A stretch of 64,000 bases of DNA from Phocaeicola_A sp036804505 (GTDB taxonomy: Bacteria > Bacteroidota > Bacteroidia > Bacteroidales > Bacteroidaceae). Below the pieces are notes generated by a model. The model was not told the origin of the DNA, did no database searches, and saw nothing but the letters and a program-made list of their open reading frames with translations. The stretch lies in contig DAIRSI010000004.1 of the NCBI GenBank assembly GCA_036804505.1, positions 1 through 64,000 of the forward strand. Reading direction: 5' to 3'. The position numbers and the translations under genes were made by a program. Positions 46,145 to 55,646 of the stretch are shown piece after piece; within the stretch, counting starts at the first letter, position 1; the number at the start of each line of letters is the position of its first letter.

Positions 46145-47329
46145 TTATTTTTTACTCTTTTGTTGTTTTTTCAAAATGAGTTCTTTAAATAGATCCACCC
46201 ATTTAGGCATAATATTATCTTTTAAATAATACTTGACGTCTTCGCGGGCCATTTCGCCCATCTTTATTCTTATTGATTCGTTTTCTATCAAATAATTAAT
46301 TTTTTCAGCAAGTTCTTCGATATCTAAATACTTCACTAATATTCCGTTTTCCCCATTTGAGATAATTTCTTTTGGACCAAAAGGGCAGTCAAAAGCTACA
46401 CTCGGCAACCCACAGGCCATGGCTTCAATAAGAACCAGGCCGAATCCTTCAAATCTGGAACTTAACACAAATATGGAACTTTCTAAATATTTATCGAAAA
46501 TATTATCAATAGCCAAATTAAATTTTATGCAATTATCTAAATGTAGTTTTTTTATTGAGTGAATCAAGCATTCTTTCAAATCTTTGCCTGTTTTGTCATC
46601 GCCATATATGTCTAAAGTCCAATTTGGATGTTTTTTGTTAATTTCTTTCCAAGCTTCAATTAAAAGATCGAAACCCTTTTGTTCGCTGATTCTACCAACA
46701 GCAATTACTTTGTTATTTATACAAGGACTATTTTGGGATGGATAGTATGTAACAATGTTGGGTATTGTGTAAGTAGGGACTGTCTTTTTCCATAGCTCTG
46801 CGTCTTCTTTTGTAAGTGTAACTATCGCATCAAATTTTTTTATGGCTAAATTTAATTTTATATTTTGATAAAACGTAATAATCTGAAGCAATAGAAATGG
46901 AACATTCCTATATATTGGATATTTAATAAAATTACGAGCTACATGAGTTTCAATTATTTTGATGGCCCGAACATTTAGTTGTGAAATAACTTCAATTCCT
47001 TTTATATCATAAGAATTGCAAATAATCACATCAGCATCTTTTTCTTTAATAATATCAATTAAATTTTTTTTATATTGAGAATTAATTTTCTTTGAAAGAA
47101 TTTCCTGTTTTAAAAAGTTAAATTTATAAGTAACAGATAAGTTGTAGCCGATATCAATATGTTTCACTTTTTTATCTAAAGGAAATGGAAATGGATTTTT
47201 CCCTTGCATATATGTGACTAATGTAACTTCATAATTCATCACATCTGCAAGATAGTTCATCTTATCGGTCAGGACTCTTTCTATTCCGCCTTTTTGATCG
47301 AATATATTATAAATATAGATGATTTTCAT
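46145..47329 (-). CDS. Glycosyltransferase family 4 (paralog group A)
   Basis: GT4 enzyme of 394 residues. Starts MKIIYIYNIFDQKGGIERVL and NYLAD, closely resembling the genes at 39214 and 48471. The donor site is SSRFEGFGLVLIEAMACGLP with the GPKEIISNGENGILV loop. A 4-base overlap links it to the GT4-like gene upstream. Very A+T-rich. Confidence 0.88.
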   Translation of the reverse strand: MKIIYIYNIFDQKGGIERVLTDKMNYLADVMNYEVTLVTYMQGKNPFPFPLDKKVKHIDIGYNLSVTYKFNFLKQEILSKKINSQYKKNLIDIIKEKDADVIICNSYDIKGIEVISQLNVRAIKIIETHVARNFIKYPIYRNVPFLLLQIITFYQNIKLNLAIKKFDAIVTLTKEDAELWKKTVPTYTIPNIVTYYPSQNSPCINNKVIAVGRISEQKGFDLLIEAWKEINKKHPNWTLDIYGDDKTGKDLKECLIHSIKKLHLDNCIKFNLAIDNIFDKYLESSIFVLSSRFEGFGLVLIEAMACGLPSVAFDCPFGPKEIISNGENGILVKYLDIEELAEKINYLIENESIRIKMGEMAREDVKYYLKDNIMPKWVDLFKELILKKQQKSKK

Positions 47330-48474
47330 GCTTTCTTAAATTCAATCGATTGAATTACTTTCTCCATTTGTTTTTCCCAAGATAAATTTTTTATTGAATC
47401 TCTTATTTCTTGCGAAGATAATGATATTTTTTGAAAGAAATCAAATATTCCTTGAATGTTTATCGCCTCATTATTTTTACTTGCTTTCATTACAAAAGGA
47501 AGGTTTTCGAAGTCTTCATCTGTTTCAGAATAAATGAATGGAATTCCTCGGGCTGCATATTCTCTATTTTTTAAAGTTTTAATAGCTGCAACGCCACTTC
47601 TGTGTCTTCCTAGACTGCCTACTGCAAAATCACATAGATCAAAAAGATTATCCAAGTCTTCCCCAAACTTTTGTCCGTGGAAGATAATATAATTTTCAAT
47701 ATGATATTTTTTTATTAACGGATTGAATCCCGGTGCGAATCTGGTACCCTCCATTTCCATATTGCCTACACCTCCTATGATATGAAAATAGACCTTTATA
47801 GGTTGTTCTTGTTTGTAATATTCCCCAATTCCTTCTATAATTCTATCATAACCGTGCCAATAATGCACTTCAGCAACTCCAATTAAATGAAATTCATTTA
47901 TATCATGATTCGATTTGCTTTTCAATCTAATACTTTCAAAATCAATTCCGTTGGATATTCTTATCGTTTTTTGTCCAAATATATATTCGTCATTGGAGAA
48001 AGTTACGATAGCATCAGTTGTTCTTGCTAATTCTTTTCTAAATAGTTTATCAAACAAAATTTCAGCTTTCAGACGCCAAGAGGATTGACAATATTCTTTA
48101 TCATAAGGATAGGTAGGTATTTCTATAACTGACTTTATCCCTAGTTTTTTGAAAGTTTTAAATAGATGAATCGTAAAAGGATTGGCATTGTGAAATGAAC
48201 GCGCATATACTAAATCTATATGGTTATGTTTTACAAATTCAATAATTGAACGAAATTCTATTCTCCGTTTTAGCGAAGCAGTGCAACCTTTACCTAAATT
48301 TTCAATAACAGTATCATTAATGATTCGAATTTTGTTTCCCGCATTATCAAAAGTATAGGTACAAAGGTATACGTCATGCCCCAAGGCTTTGAGTCCTTTT
48401 ACTTGATATTGAATTTTTTTACTTATTCCACTGTAAGCAGAAAGGCCATGATAGATAAGAAAGAGTATTCTCAT
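47326..48474 (-). CDS. GT4-like glycosyltransferase lacking the usual first Glu of E-x7-E
   Basis: GT-B-type protein of 382 residues with an N-terminal LIYHGLSAYSGISKKIQYQV and a GHDVYLCTY acceptor-domain motif. The C-terminal half has LIGVAEVHYWHGYDRIIEGI and a GVAAIKTLKNREYAARGIP segment where the E-x7-E motif is normally placed. Only the second Glu is clear. It resembles GT4 members in exopolysaccharide loci. Overlaps of 4 bases on both sides show tight coupling. Confidence 0.75.
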   Translation of the reverse strand: MRILFLIYHGLSAYSGISKKIQYQVKGLKALGHDVYLCTYTFDNAGNKIRIINDTVIENLGKGCTASLKRRIEFRSIIEFVKHNHIDLVYARSFHNANPFTIHLFKTFKKLGIKSVIEIPTYPYDKEYCQSSWRLKAEILFDKLFRKELARTTDAIVTFSNDEYIFGQKTIRISNGIDFESIRLKSKSNHDINEFHLIGVAEVHYWHGYDRIIEGIGEYYKQEQPIKVYFHIIGGVGNMEMEGTRFAPGFNPLIKKYHIENYIIFHGQKFGEDLDNLFDLCDFAVGSLGRHRSGVAAIKTLKNREYAARGIPFIYSETDEDFENLPFVMKASKNNEAINIQGIFDFFQKISLSSQEIRDSIKNLSWEKQMEKVIQSIEFKKA

Positions 48475-49613
48475 TGGATTAATGATTTAAAAAGATTATT
48501 CCATTGTTCCATAATTTTTCTTTGCGACAATCTTTGGATGTCCTTGTGAGCATTTGCTCCTAGTTCTCTTCTGTAATCATCATTTTCAATTAAATTACAA
48601 ACTGCATCGGCAAAAGCCGATATATTACCATCTTCAATTAACAAGCCATCATTTCCATTATTGATAATATTCCTGGGGCCGGTAGGGCAATCGAATGCTA
48701 TGCATGGAATTCCGCATGCCATTGCTTCGGCAAGTGCCATACCGAATCCTTCGTAATAGGATGTCATCACGTAGATGGAACTGGACATATATTTTTCATA
48801 AATATTGGAATATACACCTTCCAGTTTGATACTCTTTTCCAAATCCTTATCTTTGATCCATTTCTTTATCTGAGTTTCCATTACGCCGTTTCCGTATATA
48901 TGTAAAGTCCAATCTAAATGTTTTTTTATAACAATAGCCCAAATAGATAATAATCTGTCATATCCCTTTTCTTCACTCATTCGTCCCACAGATATTATGT
49001 CTTTTCTATTGAGTTCATTTTTTCGTTCTGAATAAAAGGGAAGAGAATTTTCAATAACTGTCGTTTTTTCAGGTAAATTCCATTTTGTCTTCTCTGCTTC
49101 ATTAAGTACAACCAGATGGGTGAGATTATTAGCAGCTTTTTCCATTTTCTTTGTCCATATTTTACCAATAACTTTATAAAATATATTTTTTTCTTGAAAT
49201 TGGTGTAAGTTACGCATGCATTCTTTTGTAGTGTGTGCTTCGCCAATTTTAATGCTGCCATCATGTATTTTAGTTATAAAGTCCGAATCTCTACCTAGTG
49301 TTGTAATTAGTATGTCACCTTTAATTTGATTGAGAACATCACTTAATGTCTTCTTATATTTGTTCATCATACGAAAATACAAAAAGGTACGTTTAATAAT
49401 ACCATATTTGTATTGTTGACCGAAGTCAATACCTAAATCTATATGATGAATTTTTGATGATAATGGAAAACTCAATTCTCTGTTACATTGTGAATCCGTA
49501 ATGATATAGACATCATAATTATAATAATCAGCGAAATAATTGGCTTTTTCAACAATTACTCTATCTGCTCCTCCTATAGTGGTGACGGCCGTATATATAT
49601 AAATAATTTTCAT
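48471..49613 (-). CDS. Glycosyltransferase family 4 (paralog group A)
   Basis: GT4 enzyme of 380 residues. The ATG at 49613 gives the start MKIIYIYTAVTTIGGADRVI, in line with its two paralogs; the longer frame overlaps the GT2 gene upstream. Donor motifs are SVGRMSEEKGYDRLLSIWAI and TSYYEGFGMALAEAMACGIP, then GPRNIINNGNDGLLI. Spacing to the GT2 gene is 4 bases. Confidence 0.88.
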   Translation of the reverse strand: MKIIYIYTAVTTIGGADRVIVEKANYFADYYNYDVYIITDSQCNRELSFPLSSKIHHIDLGIDFGQQYKYGIIKRTFLYFRMMNKYKKTLSDVLNQIKGDILITTLGRDSDFITKIHDGSIKIGEAHTTKECMRNLHQFQEKNIFYKVIGKIWTKKMEKAANNLTHLVVLNEAEKTKWNLPEKTTVIENSLPFYSERKNELNRKDIISVGRMSEEKGYDRLLSIWAIVIKKHLDWTLHIYGNGVMETQIKKWIKDKDLEKSIKLEGVYSNIYEKYMSSSIYVMTSYYEGFGMALAEAMACGIPCIAFDCPTGPRNIINNGNDGLLIEDGNISAFADAVCNLIENDDYRRELGANAHKDIQRLSQRKIMEQWNNLFKSLIQ

Positions 49614-49617
49614 AGAA

Positions 49618-50625
49618 TTATAAATGTAGTCTTTTCCTAATTTTGAAAATGAATAATAGATATTGATAACCCCAATCAATAGGTAATAAAAAATTAATAT
49701 TGAAAACGAAGTTTCTTAAATACGATTTTTGAGGATTAAGATCTGACACTTTATATGATAAATTCGATTTAAATCTTCTGAGTCTTTTATAAAATGATAT
49801 CGGATCACTAAATAAATCCATTTTGTAGAAATAATAGTCGAGAATAAAATTCCTATACATATCAATATATTTTTTTATTAATTTCCTATTTTTTAATTGA
49901 TTATGTGAAAGGAGAAATTCATTCATCAGAGTAAAATTAATCATATAGCATTCTCCAACAAATGTTGGCGTTTTGCCATGTGACAATGATTGGGAATTAA
50001 AATTATACGAATAAGTATTTTCATTTACTACAGCCATTGATTGAGCAACACAAATCAATTTGAATGTCCATATAACGTCTTCGAATACTAGATCTTTTTG
50101 AAAAAATAATTGTTCATTAATAATTAAGTCCCTTCTATATAACTTGTTCCATACTTGTGTGTACCATTTCCTTTGGGTGTATGTTTTGAGGATTTCAGGT
50201 CCGATTAAATATTTGTTTTCAATTTTTATATCAGGAGCTTCATGATCACCGGTCACATGTCCCACAATAAAGTCAATACTTGAACGTGTGTCATTGACTT
50301 CTTTTGCCATAAGTTCAATAGAATTAGGAAATATATAATCATCACTATCAAGGAAAAAAAGATAATCTCCTGTACTTTTTTTTATACCAGAATTCCTTGC
50401 TTCTGAGAGTCCTTTGTTATTTTCATGATGGATAATTTGTATTCTGGAATTCTGTTCATGGTCTTTTAATATCCGATAAACTATATCCATACTCTTATCA
50501 TTGCCACAATCATCTATGATGAGTATTTCTATATTTTTGTATGTCTGTTCCAGTGCTGATAACAAACATTTTTCAATATACTCTTGTACATTATAAACTG
50601 GTATGATAATACTAACTTTAACCAT
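49618..50625 (-). CDS. Glycosyltransferase family 2
   Basis: GT2 enzyme of 335 residues and first gene of the seven-gene minus-strand series. Motifs: SIIIPVYNVQEYIEKCLLSA, LIIDDCGNDKSMDI and the DxD-type FLDSDDYIFPNS near residue 95. The VFEDVIWTFKL stretch contains the likely catalytic base. A -7 element lies 30 bases upstream. Donor sugar unknown. Confidence 0.88.
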   Translation of the reverse strand: MVKVSIIIPVYNVQEYIEKCLLSALEQTYKNIEILIIDDCGNDKSMDIVYRILKDHEQNSRIQIIHHENNKGLSEARNSGIKKSTGDYLFFLDSDDYIFPNSIELMAKEVNDTRSSIDFIVGHVTGDHEAPDIKIENKYLIGPEILKTYTQRKWYTQVWNKLYRRDLIINEQLFFQKDLVFEDVIWTFKLICVAQSMAVVNENTYSYNFNSQSLSHGKTPTFVGECYMINFTLMNEFLLSHNQLKNRKLIKKYIDMYRNFILDYYFYKMDLFSDPISFYKRLRRFKSNLSYKVSDLNPQKSYLRNFVFNINFLLPIDWGYQYLLFIFKIRKRLHL

Positions 50626-50654
50626 CTTTTTTTTTCAAAGATAAAAGATACAGA

Positions 50655-50662
50655 CAAATATA
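50655..50662 (-). promoter_or_regulatory. Candidate -7 element for the seven-gene glycosyltransferase series
   Basis: TATATTTG on the minus strand, 30 bases before the GT2 start. A TTTC lies 17 bases upstream, close to -33 spacing. Confidence 0.45.
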
Positions 50663-50693
50663 CAAAATTTTAAGGTCTAGAAAATGCAAATAT

Positions 50694-51779
50694 TTAAACT
50701 TTTATAGAATCTGATAAATGCTTAATGAATGGATCTAAATATTTTAATGTAGGCTTTTCTATAAATTCTATTCTAATTTTATCGATAACAATGCAAATTG
50801 TGTATAAACTTATAATGCATAAACACGCATGCAATAAAATTAGATGTGGATATGTATTTATTATATATGAATTTTGATATACCACGTTCCATAGAAAGTA
50901 TCTCATAGCATCACTATGATCATGTATAAGGAGCACGCCAAAAGTGCTGGCTGCTATTGTGTTAATCCATTTGTTTTGCTTTATTTTTACTTCTTTAAAA
51001 AACATAAAAGAGCAAAAAGAAGTAGCTATAGCAAGAATCTTATTAGAATCGGATACAAAATAATAGGAAGAGATCTGATAATTTAACTTATTTGATAAAT
51101 ATATTATTATTATCACGCTTACCATTGAAAAGATTATGAATATTAGTGTAAATATTCCCCATTGTCGATTTGAAATTTTATACTGGAATCCCCAAATACG
51201 AATATATGATGAAACTGTGTAAAGAATACAAAACCAAGTTATGTAATTGGGAGAATTTATTATTTTGGGTAATGTTCCAATACCCGAGTATATTAGTATA
51301 CATAATAAAATTAACAGCAAATGTTGTTTTTTATTAAGATTTCTAATTAAAATATTCAAAAAAGGTATGAATAAATAAAAAATCATATAACTACCTACAA
51401 AATTATAACTTAAAGTTTTAATAGGAAAATATCCGTATATTATGTTGGAAAGAGTCAACTTTTCATAACCTGATATTAAAAATATAGTATTTATCGTAAT
51501 ATAATAGAATTCAATCTCTAATAACAGCTTTATAAATTTTTTTATAGTAATTTCAGAGGTACACATGAAATAGCCTGTTATAAGTACGAAACAATTTATG
51601 CCTGTTTTACCCCACATTCCAATTAAGTTTAAACATACTGAATTGAAAGCAAAAGGATTTTCAATCATATAATCTGTTATGCCGGATTTTAGTACATAAT
51701 GATGAGCTACAATAAATAGCATCACTAGTATACGATATAATTCTAGATTACTTTTTCTTTGTTTGTACTTTAGTTCCAT
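50694..51779 (-). CDS. Acyltransferase 3 family membrane protein (copy A)
   Basis: Integral membrane O-acyltransferase of 361 residues with about ten helices. The N-terminal SNLELYRILVMLFIVAHHYV includes the catalytic His region typical of Acyltransferase_3, followed by GKTGINCFVLITGYFMC. Such proteins acetylate surface sugars from acetyl-CoA. The gene is a close paralog of that at 57770, same orientation. The start is taken at 51779 to match that copy. It has its own promoter and is not overlapped by the GT series downstream. Confidence 0.88.
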   Translation of the reverse strand: MELKYKQRKSNLELYRILVMLFIVAHHYVLKSGITDYMIENPFAFNSVCLNLIGMWGKTGINCFVLITGYFMCTSEITIKKFIKLLLEIEFYYITINTIFLISGYEKLTLSNIIYGYFPIKTLSYNFVGSYMIFYLFIPFLNILIRNLNKKQHLLLILLCILIYSGIGTLPKIINSPNYITWFCILYTVSSYIRIWGFQYKISNRQWGIFTLIFIIFSMVSVIIIIYLSNKLNYQISSYYFVSDSNKILAIATSFCSFMFFKEVKIKQNKWINTIAASTFGVLLIHDHSDAMRYFLWNVVYQNSYIINTYPHLILLHACLCIISLYTICIVIDKIRIEFIEKPTLKYLDPFIKHLSDSIKV

Positions 51780-51851
51780 GTTCATTAATGATTTAGTTAA
51801 TTAATTTTAGAGTTATTCATACCTCTGCATAATAAAATCTGGATCATATTC

Positions 51852-51881
51852 CAAAGATATAACAAGTTTATAAATATCAAA
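51852..51881 (-). promoter_or_regulatory. Promoter of acyltransferase copy A
   Basis: TTTG and TATCTTTG on the minus strand, separated by 18 bases. The -7 element ends 73 bases before the start codon. The upstream TTTG is itself part of a second TATCTTTG, so two start sites are possible. Confidence 0.55.
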
Positions 51882-52095
51882 GATATTTAATTAAAAATAA
51901 TTCTCGATGTGACAAATATTTATTGAAAACATTTCATAAGTATGCCTTGATGAATAATTAAAATATATAAGTAAATAGTAAATTTGAAAGTGAAAGGATA
52001 GTAATAGATATGAGTCTTATTTGTGTTGTTGAATTTAAACTTTGTATATGTTTCAAATTATGGTTGTTTACTGTCATTATTTTTTGTCATCTTAT

Positions 52096-52126
52096 TTTGT
52101 AAATATAATTAATTAAAGTATTTTTG
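52096..52126 (+). promoter_or_regulatory. Promoter of the ABC-exporter operon
   Basis: TTTG-N19-TATTTTTG matches the Bacteroides consensus. It would start transcription about 26 bases before the permease ATG. Confidence 0.65.
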
Positions 52127-52159
52127 TTTATTAATAATGGTTTAAAATCAAATTGAACA

Positions 52160-53023
52160 ATGTCAGGAGAATCAGAAAAGCCGTGGTCTTTAATCATAGA
52201 GAACAAAACATCTTTGTTTCGCTTGAGTCTAAATGAAGTTTGGAAATATAGAGATTTGCTTCTAATGTATGTAAAGCGTGATATAATTACACTTTATAAG
52301 CAGACAATATTAGGTCCTTTATGGTTTATTATACAACCTGTTTTTACGACTATTATGTTTATGTTCGTTTTCGGTGGGATTGCGGGAATATCAACGGATG
52401 GCGTCCCTCAGGCAGTTTTTTATTTATCAGGGTTAGTATGTTGGAATTATTTTTCAGATTGTTTATCAAAATGTTCGGATACATTCAATGCCAATCAACA
52501 AATTTTCGGGAAAGTATATTTTCCAAGATTAGTTGTTCCACTATCAATCACCATATCCAATTTAATAAAATTACTGATACAATTTGTGTTGTTTATTATT
52601 GTATACTTCTATTATATATTTGAAGGATTTACTTTTCAAGTAAACTACACAATTATTCTTGTACCTTTCTTGATTATCCTATTAGGATGTTTAGGCCTAG
52701 GATTTGGATTAATTATAACTTCTTTGACAACAAAATATAGAGACTTGAAATTTTTAATTACATTTGGTGTTCAATTGTGGATGTACGTGACTCCGGTAAT
52801 TTATCCTCTTTCTGTTATGAAAAATAGTTATTCTAAATATATGTGGTTAATTGTGGCAAATCCATTAACTTCAATTATTGAGACATTTAAATATGCTTTT
52901 ACCGGTGTTGGGGTTTTCAATTGGTCTTATTTAGGGTATAGTACTATATTTTCATTTGTTATACTTTTTATAGGAATTATGGTATTTAATAAAGTTCAAA
53001 GGAGTTTCATGGATGTTATCTAA
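52160..53023 (+). CDS. ABC-2-type polysaccharide export permease (Wzm type)
   Basis: Membrane subunit of 287 residues with six helices, of the ABC-2/TagG/Wzm type. The N-terminal LWKYRDLLLMYVKRD and QTILGPLWFIIQPVFTTIMF blocks are characteristic. With the next gene it should export a finished lipid-linked glycan across the inner membrane. The two genes overlap by 11 bases. No Wzx flippase or Wzy polymerase gene is seen in the locus, which supports an ABC-dependent pathway. Confidence 0.93.
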   Translation: MSGESEKPWSLIIENKTSLFRLSLNEVWKYRDLLLMYVKRDIITLYKQTILGPLWFIIQPVFTTIMFMFVFGGIAGISTDGVPQAVFYLSGLVCWNYFSDCLSKCSDTFNANQQIFGKVYFPRLVVPLSITISNLIKLLIQFVLFIIVYFYYIFEGFTFQVNYTIILVPFLIILLGCLGLGFGLIITSLTTKYRDLKFLITFGVQLWMYVTPVIYPLSVMKNSYSKYMWLIVANPLTSIIETFKYAFTGVGVFNWSYLGYSTIFSFVILFIGIMVFNKVQRSFMDVI

Positions 53024-54296
53024 AGAAATTATGAATAATACAGTAATAGAATTTCAGAATATTAGTAAGGAATATGTGTTGGGGTCCATCGGGACAGGTA
53101 CGCTTAGTCAGGATTTGAATCGTTGGTGGGCAAAAATACGAGGCAAAGAAGACCCTTTCTTGAAAGTTGGTGAAGTCAATGACAGATCTAAAAAATCTGG
53201 AAGTGGTTTGGTTTGGGCACTCCGGAATATCGATTTTAATGTTGAACAAGGAGATGTAGTCGGTATAATTGGGAAAAATGGAGCTGGTAAATCTACCTTA
53301 CTTAAGATTCTGTCAAGAGTAACTTCTCCAACAACTGGCTCTATTAAAGTTCGTGGCCGAATTGCATCCTTGCTTGAAGTAGGGACAGGATTTCATCCAG
53401 AAATGACAGGACGAGAGAATATCTTTATGAATGGCTCAATAATGGGAATGACAAAAAGTGAGATAAAAAGTAAATTTGATGAGATTGTTGATTTTGCAGG
53501 AGTAGAAAAATATATTGATACGCCTGTCAAAAGATATTCTTCAGGTATGGTCGTTAGACTCGGCTTTGCTATTGCTGCCCATTTGGAGCCGGAGATATTG
53601 GTCGTGGATGAGGTCTTGGCTGTTGGAGATGCTGAATTTCAAAAGAAAGCAATTGGTAAGATGCAAGATGTTTCTAGAGGAGAGGGTAGAACAGTATTAT
53701 TTGTTAGTCACAATATGGCTGCTGTAAAGACTCTTTGTACAAAAGGCATCGTTTTACAGAATGGCATGATTGCCTTTGAAGGGAATGTTAATGATAGTCT
53801 GAACTTTTATTTGAAAAACAATGAAATTAAAGATGGTAAGATCACGGATTATATTAAATACACAAAGCCGGATTTGAGAATAAACAAAATTAAAATAAAT
53901 GGAACCGAATCAAATTGCAGTACAGTTATATCAGGGCAGAAATTTTTAGATGTAGAAATAGAAGGAGAGACAAACATCGAATTGAAAACGGATATTCTTC
54001 TTACCTTTAGGACTAAAGATGGAAGCCCATTAGCTACTTTAGCAGAAGGTCATTATCAAGGTAGAATAATAACCGTATCTCCCGGGTCTTTTGTTTTAAA
54101 TAAAAAAATAATTCTTCCTAAATACCTTTCCCATGGTGAAATTCACTGTGATTTACAATTGCATCATCCAATGGTAGAATGGCAATTGCAAGCACCAAAT
54201 TGCTGCGTCTTGGATTGTGAAGGTAATCAAGATGAATTTGGATATGCAATTACAATGGAAGAGGCTGGATTAATGGGGTTGGAAACATTAAATTAA
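53013..54296 (+). CDS. Polysaccharide export ATPase with C-terminal glycan-binding domain (Wzt type)
   Basis: ABC ATPase of 427 residues. Walker A (GIIGKNGAGKSTLLKIL) lies near residue 90, the signature in RYSSGMVVRLGFAIAAHL and Walker B in ILVVDEVLAVGDAEFQ. About 150 extra residues after residue 270 form a beta-rich domain like the C-terminal domain of Wzt, which recognises a capped chain end. This fits nearby sugar-modifying genes. An alternative start (MNNTVIEF) lies at 53031. Confidence 0.93.
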   Translation: MLSKEIMNNTVIEFQNISKEYVLGSIGTGTLSQDLNRWWAKIRGKEDPFLKVGEVNDRSKKSGSGLVWALRNIDFNVEQGDVVGIIGKNGAGKSTLLKILSRVTSPTTGSIKVRGRIASLLEVGTGFHPEMTGRENIFMNGSIMGMTKSEIKSKFDEIVDFAGVEKYIDTPVKRYSSGMVVRLGFAIAAHLEPEILVVDEVLAVGDAEFQKKAIGKMQDVSRGEGRTVLFVSHNMAAVKTLCTKGIVLQNGMIAFEGNVNDSLNFYLKNNEIKDGKITDYIKYTKPDLRINKIKINGTESNCSTVISGQKFLDVEIEGETNIELKTDILLTFRTKDGSPLATLAEGHYQGRIITVSPGSFVLNKKIILPKYLSHGEIHCDLQLHHPMVEWQLQAPNCCVLDCEGNQDEFGYAITMEEAGLMGLETLN

Positions 54297-54301
54297 AAAA
54301 T

Positions 54302-54949
54302 ATGACAAAGAAAATTCTAGTAATTGCACCGCATGCCGATGATGAAATATTAGGATGTGGTGGTTATTTGCTTCATCAGAAATCTGAAGGAGCACTTATA
54401 TATATAGTTATTGGAGCCTTGGGGGGTGAAGATAAACGCCAAAATTTTGAAATAAGGAAAAAAGAATATGATACTGTTTGTCAAATGATTGGTGCAAAAG
54501 GTGACTTTTTATATAAAAATATGGACGCGAAACTTGATACAGTACCAGCTTTTGATTTAACAACTAAAATTGACAGATACATTGATGATATCCGTCCTGA
54601 TGAGATTTTTTTTAACTATAAGAGTAGGCATCAAGACCATGTTAAAATTTATGATTGTACTTTAGCTAGTATAAGGCTCCGCGAAGGTTATATGCCTAAT
54701 TTCATTGCATTATACGAGTATCCATTTATTACGGATGGACTTGATGGTGTTAAAGGTGGAAAGATGTATCATGATATAACTGATAATATTGATAAAAAAA
54801 TTGATCTCCTCAACATATATAAGAGTCAAATTAGAGAAAGTCCCTCTCCAATAAATGGTGTTGGAGTAAAAAAACTTGCAGCATTGAGAGGTATTGAAAT
54901 AGGCTGTGAATATGCCGAGATGTTTTATTTACAAAAAATGAAATTATAA
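54302..54949 (+). CDS. PIG-L-family sugar de-N-acetylase
   Basis: Zn-dependent deacetylase of 215 residues: metal motif IAPHADDEILGCGG near the start and the His pair motif in SRHQDHVKIYDC. The family removes N-acetyl groups from GlcNAc-type sugars. It sits between the export ATPase and WbqC genes with 5- and 4-base gaps. It may create a free amine on a sugar of the exported glycan, to be modified by neighbours. Confidence 0.87.
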   Translation: MTKKILVIAPHADDEILGCGGYLLHQKSEGALIYIVIGALGGEDKRQNFEIRKKEYDTVCQMIGAKGDFLYKNMDAKLDTVPAFDLTTKIDRYIDDIRPDEIFFNYKSRHQDHVKIYDCTLASIRLREGYMPNFIALYEYPFITDGLDGVKGGKMYHDITDNIDKKIDLLNIYKSQIRESPSPINGVGVKKLAALRGIEIGCEYAEMFYLQKMKL

Positions 54950-54953
54950 ATAT

Positions 54954-55646
54954 ATGAAAATAGTTACAATACATCAACCAGAACATCTTTCATATCTTGG
55001 CTTTTACCATAAAATGACAATGGCTGATACTTTAATAGTACTTGATAATGTCCAATATGAAAAAAATTATTTTCAGAACAGAAATCAGATTAATACTGAT
55101 CATGGAAAGCAATATATAACAGTACCTGTTACAAACACTTCCGGCGATATTAAAGATGTTATAATTGCAAAGGAATTTAAAAGACAGCTTCAAAAAAATA
55201 TTAGTAGCATCTTGAGTGCATATAAAAAATGTCCATTCTGGAATGTTTATGGTGAAGAGTTTATTAACATATACTCAGTTGAACATGAACTTTTGGTTGA
55301 TTATAATTTAGAATTGATGAAATGGGTGTTTAAAATCCTCGATATTAAGATTGAAATTATTAAAGCGAGCACTTTAGATGCACAGGGAAGTAAAGGAGAC
55401 TTACTTTTAGATCTTTTACATAAAGTAAATGCAGAAAAATATATTGCTGGCAAAAGTGGACGCGATTATCTTTCTCTGACTAATTGGGATTTACCTGTTG
55501 AATTCCAAGAATTTCATCATCCGATTTATACTCAGTATGGTATGACGGAGTTTATTCCATATATGTCAGTTATTGATGCAATATTTAATGTCGGTCCAGA
55601 AATAATACCTATAATCAATGCCGTCAACCATGGTCAAAAAAAATAA
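54954..55646 (+). CDS. WbqC-family protein
   Basis: Protein of 230 residues with the WbqC hallmarks: IHQPEHLSYLGFYHKMTMAD and FQNRNQINTDHGKQYITVPV. WbqC proteins accompany O-antigen and capsule genes and sugar aminotransfer or formyl/acyl transfer steps, but the precise activity is not established. It is placed just after the PIG-L gene, which suggests linked sugar modification. Confidence 0.85.
   Translation: MKIVTIHQPEHLSYLGFYHKMTMADTLIVLDNVQYEKNYFQNRNQINTDHGKQYITVPVTNTSGDIKDVIIAKEFKRQLQKNISSILSAYKKCPFWNVYGEEFINIYSVEHELLVDYNLELMKWVFKILDIKIEIIKASTLDAQGSKGDLLLDLLHKVNAEKYIAGKSGRDYLSLTNWDLPVEFQEFHHPIYTQYGMTEFIPYMSVIDAIFNVGPEIIPIINAVNHGQKK

Larger units (their letters stand above)
51780..52159. 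other. AT-rich divergent intergenic region before the ABC exporter
   Basis: 380 bases between divergent genes. Both ends carry good promoter matches (51852-51881 minus, 52096-52126 plus). The middle (about 51890-52090) is very AT-rich and shows no open frame, long repeat or hairpin that I can support. Confidence 0.6.
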
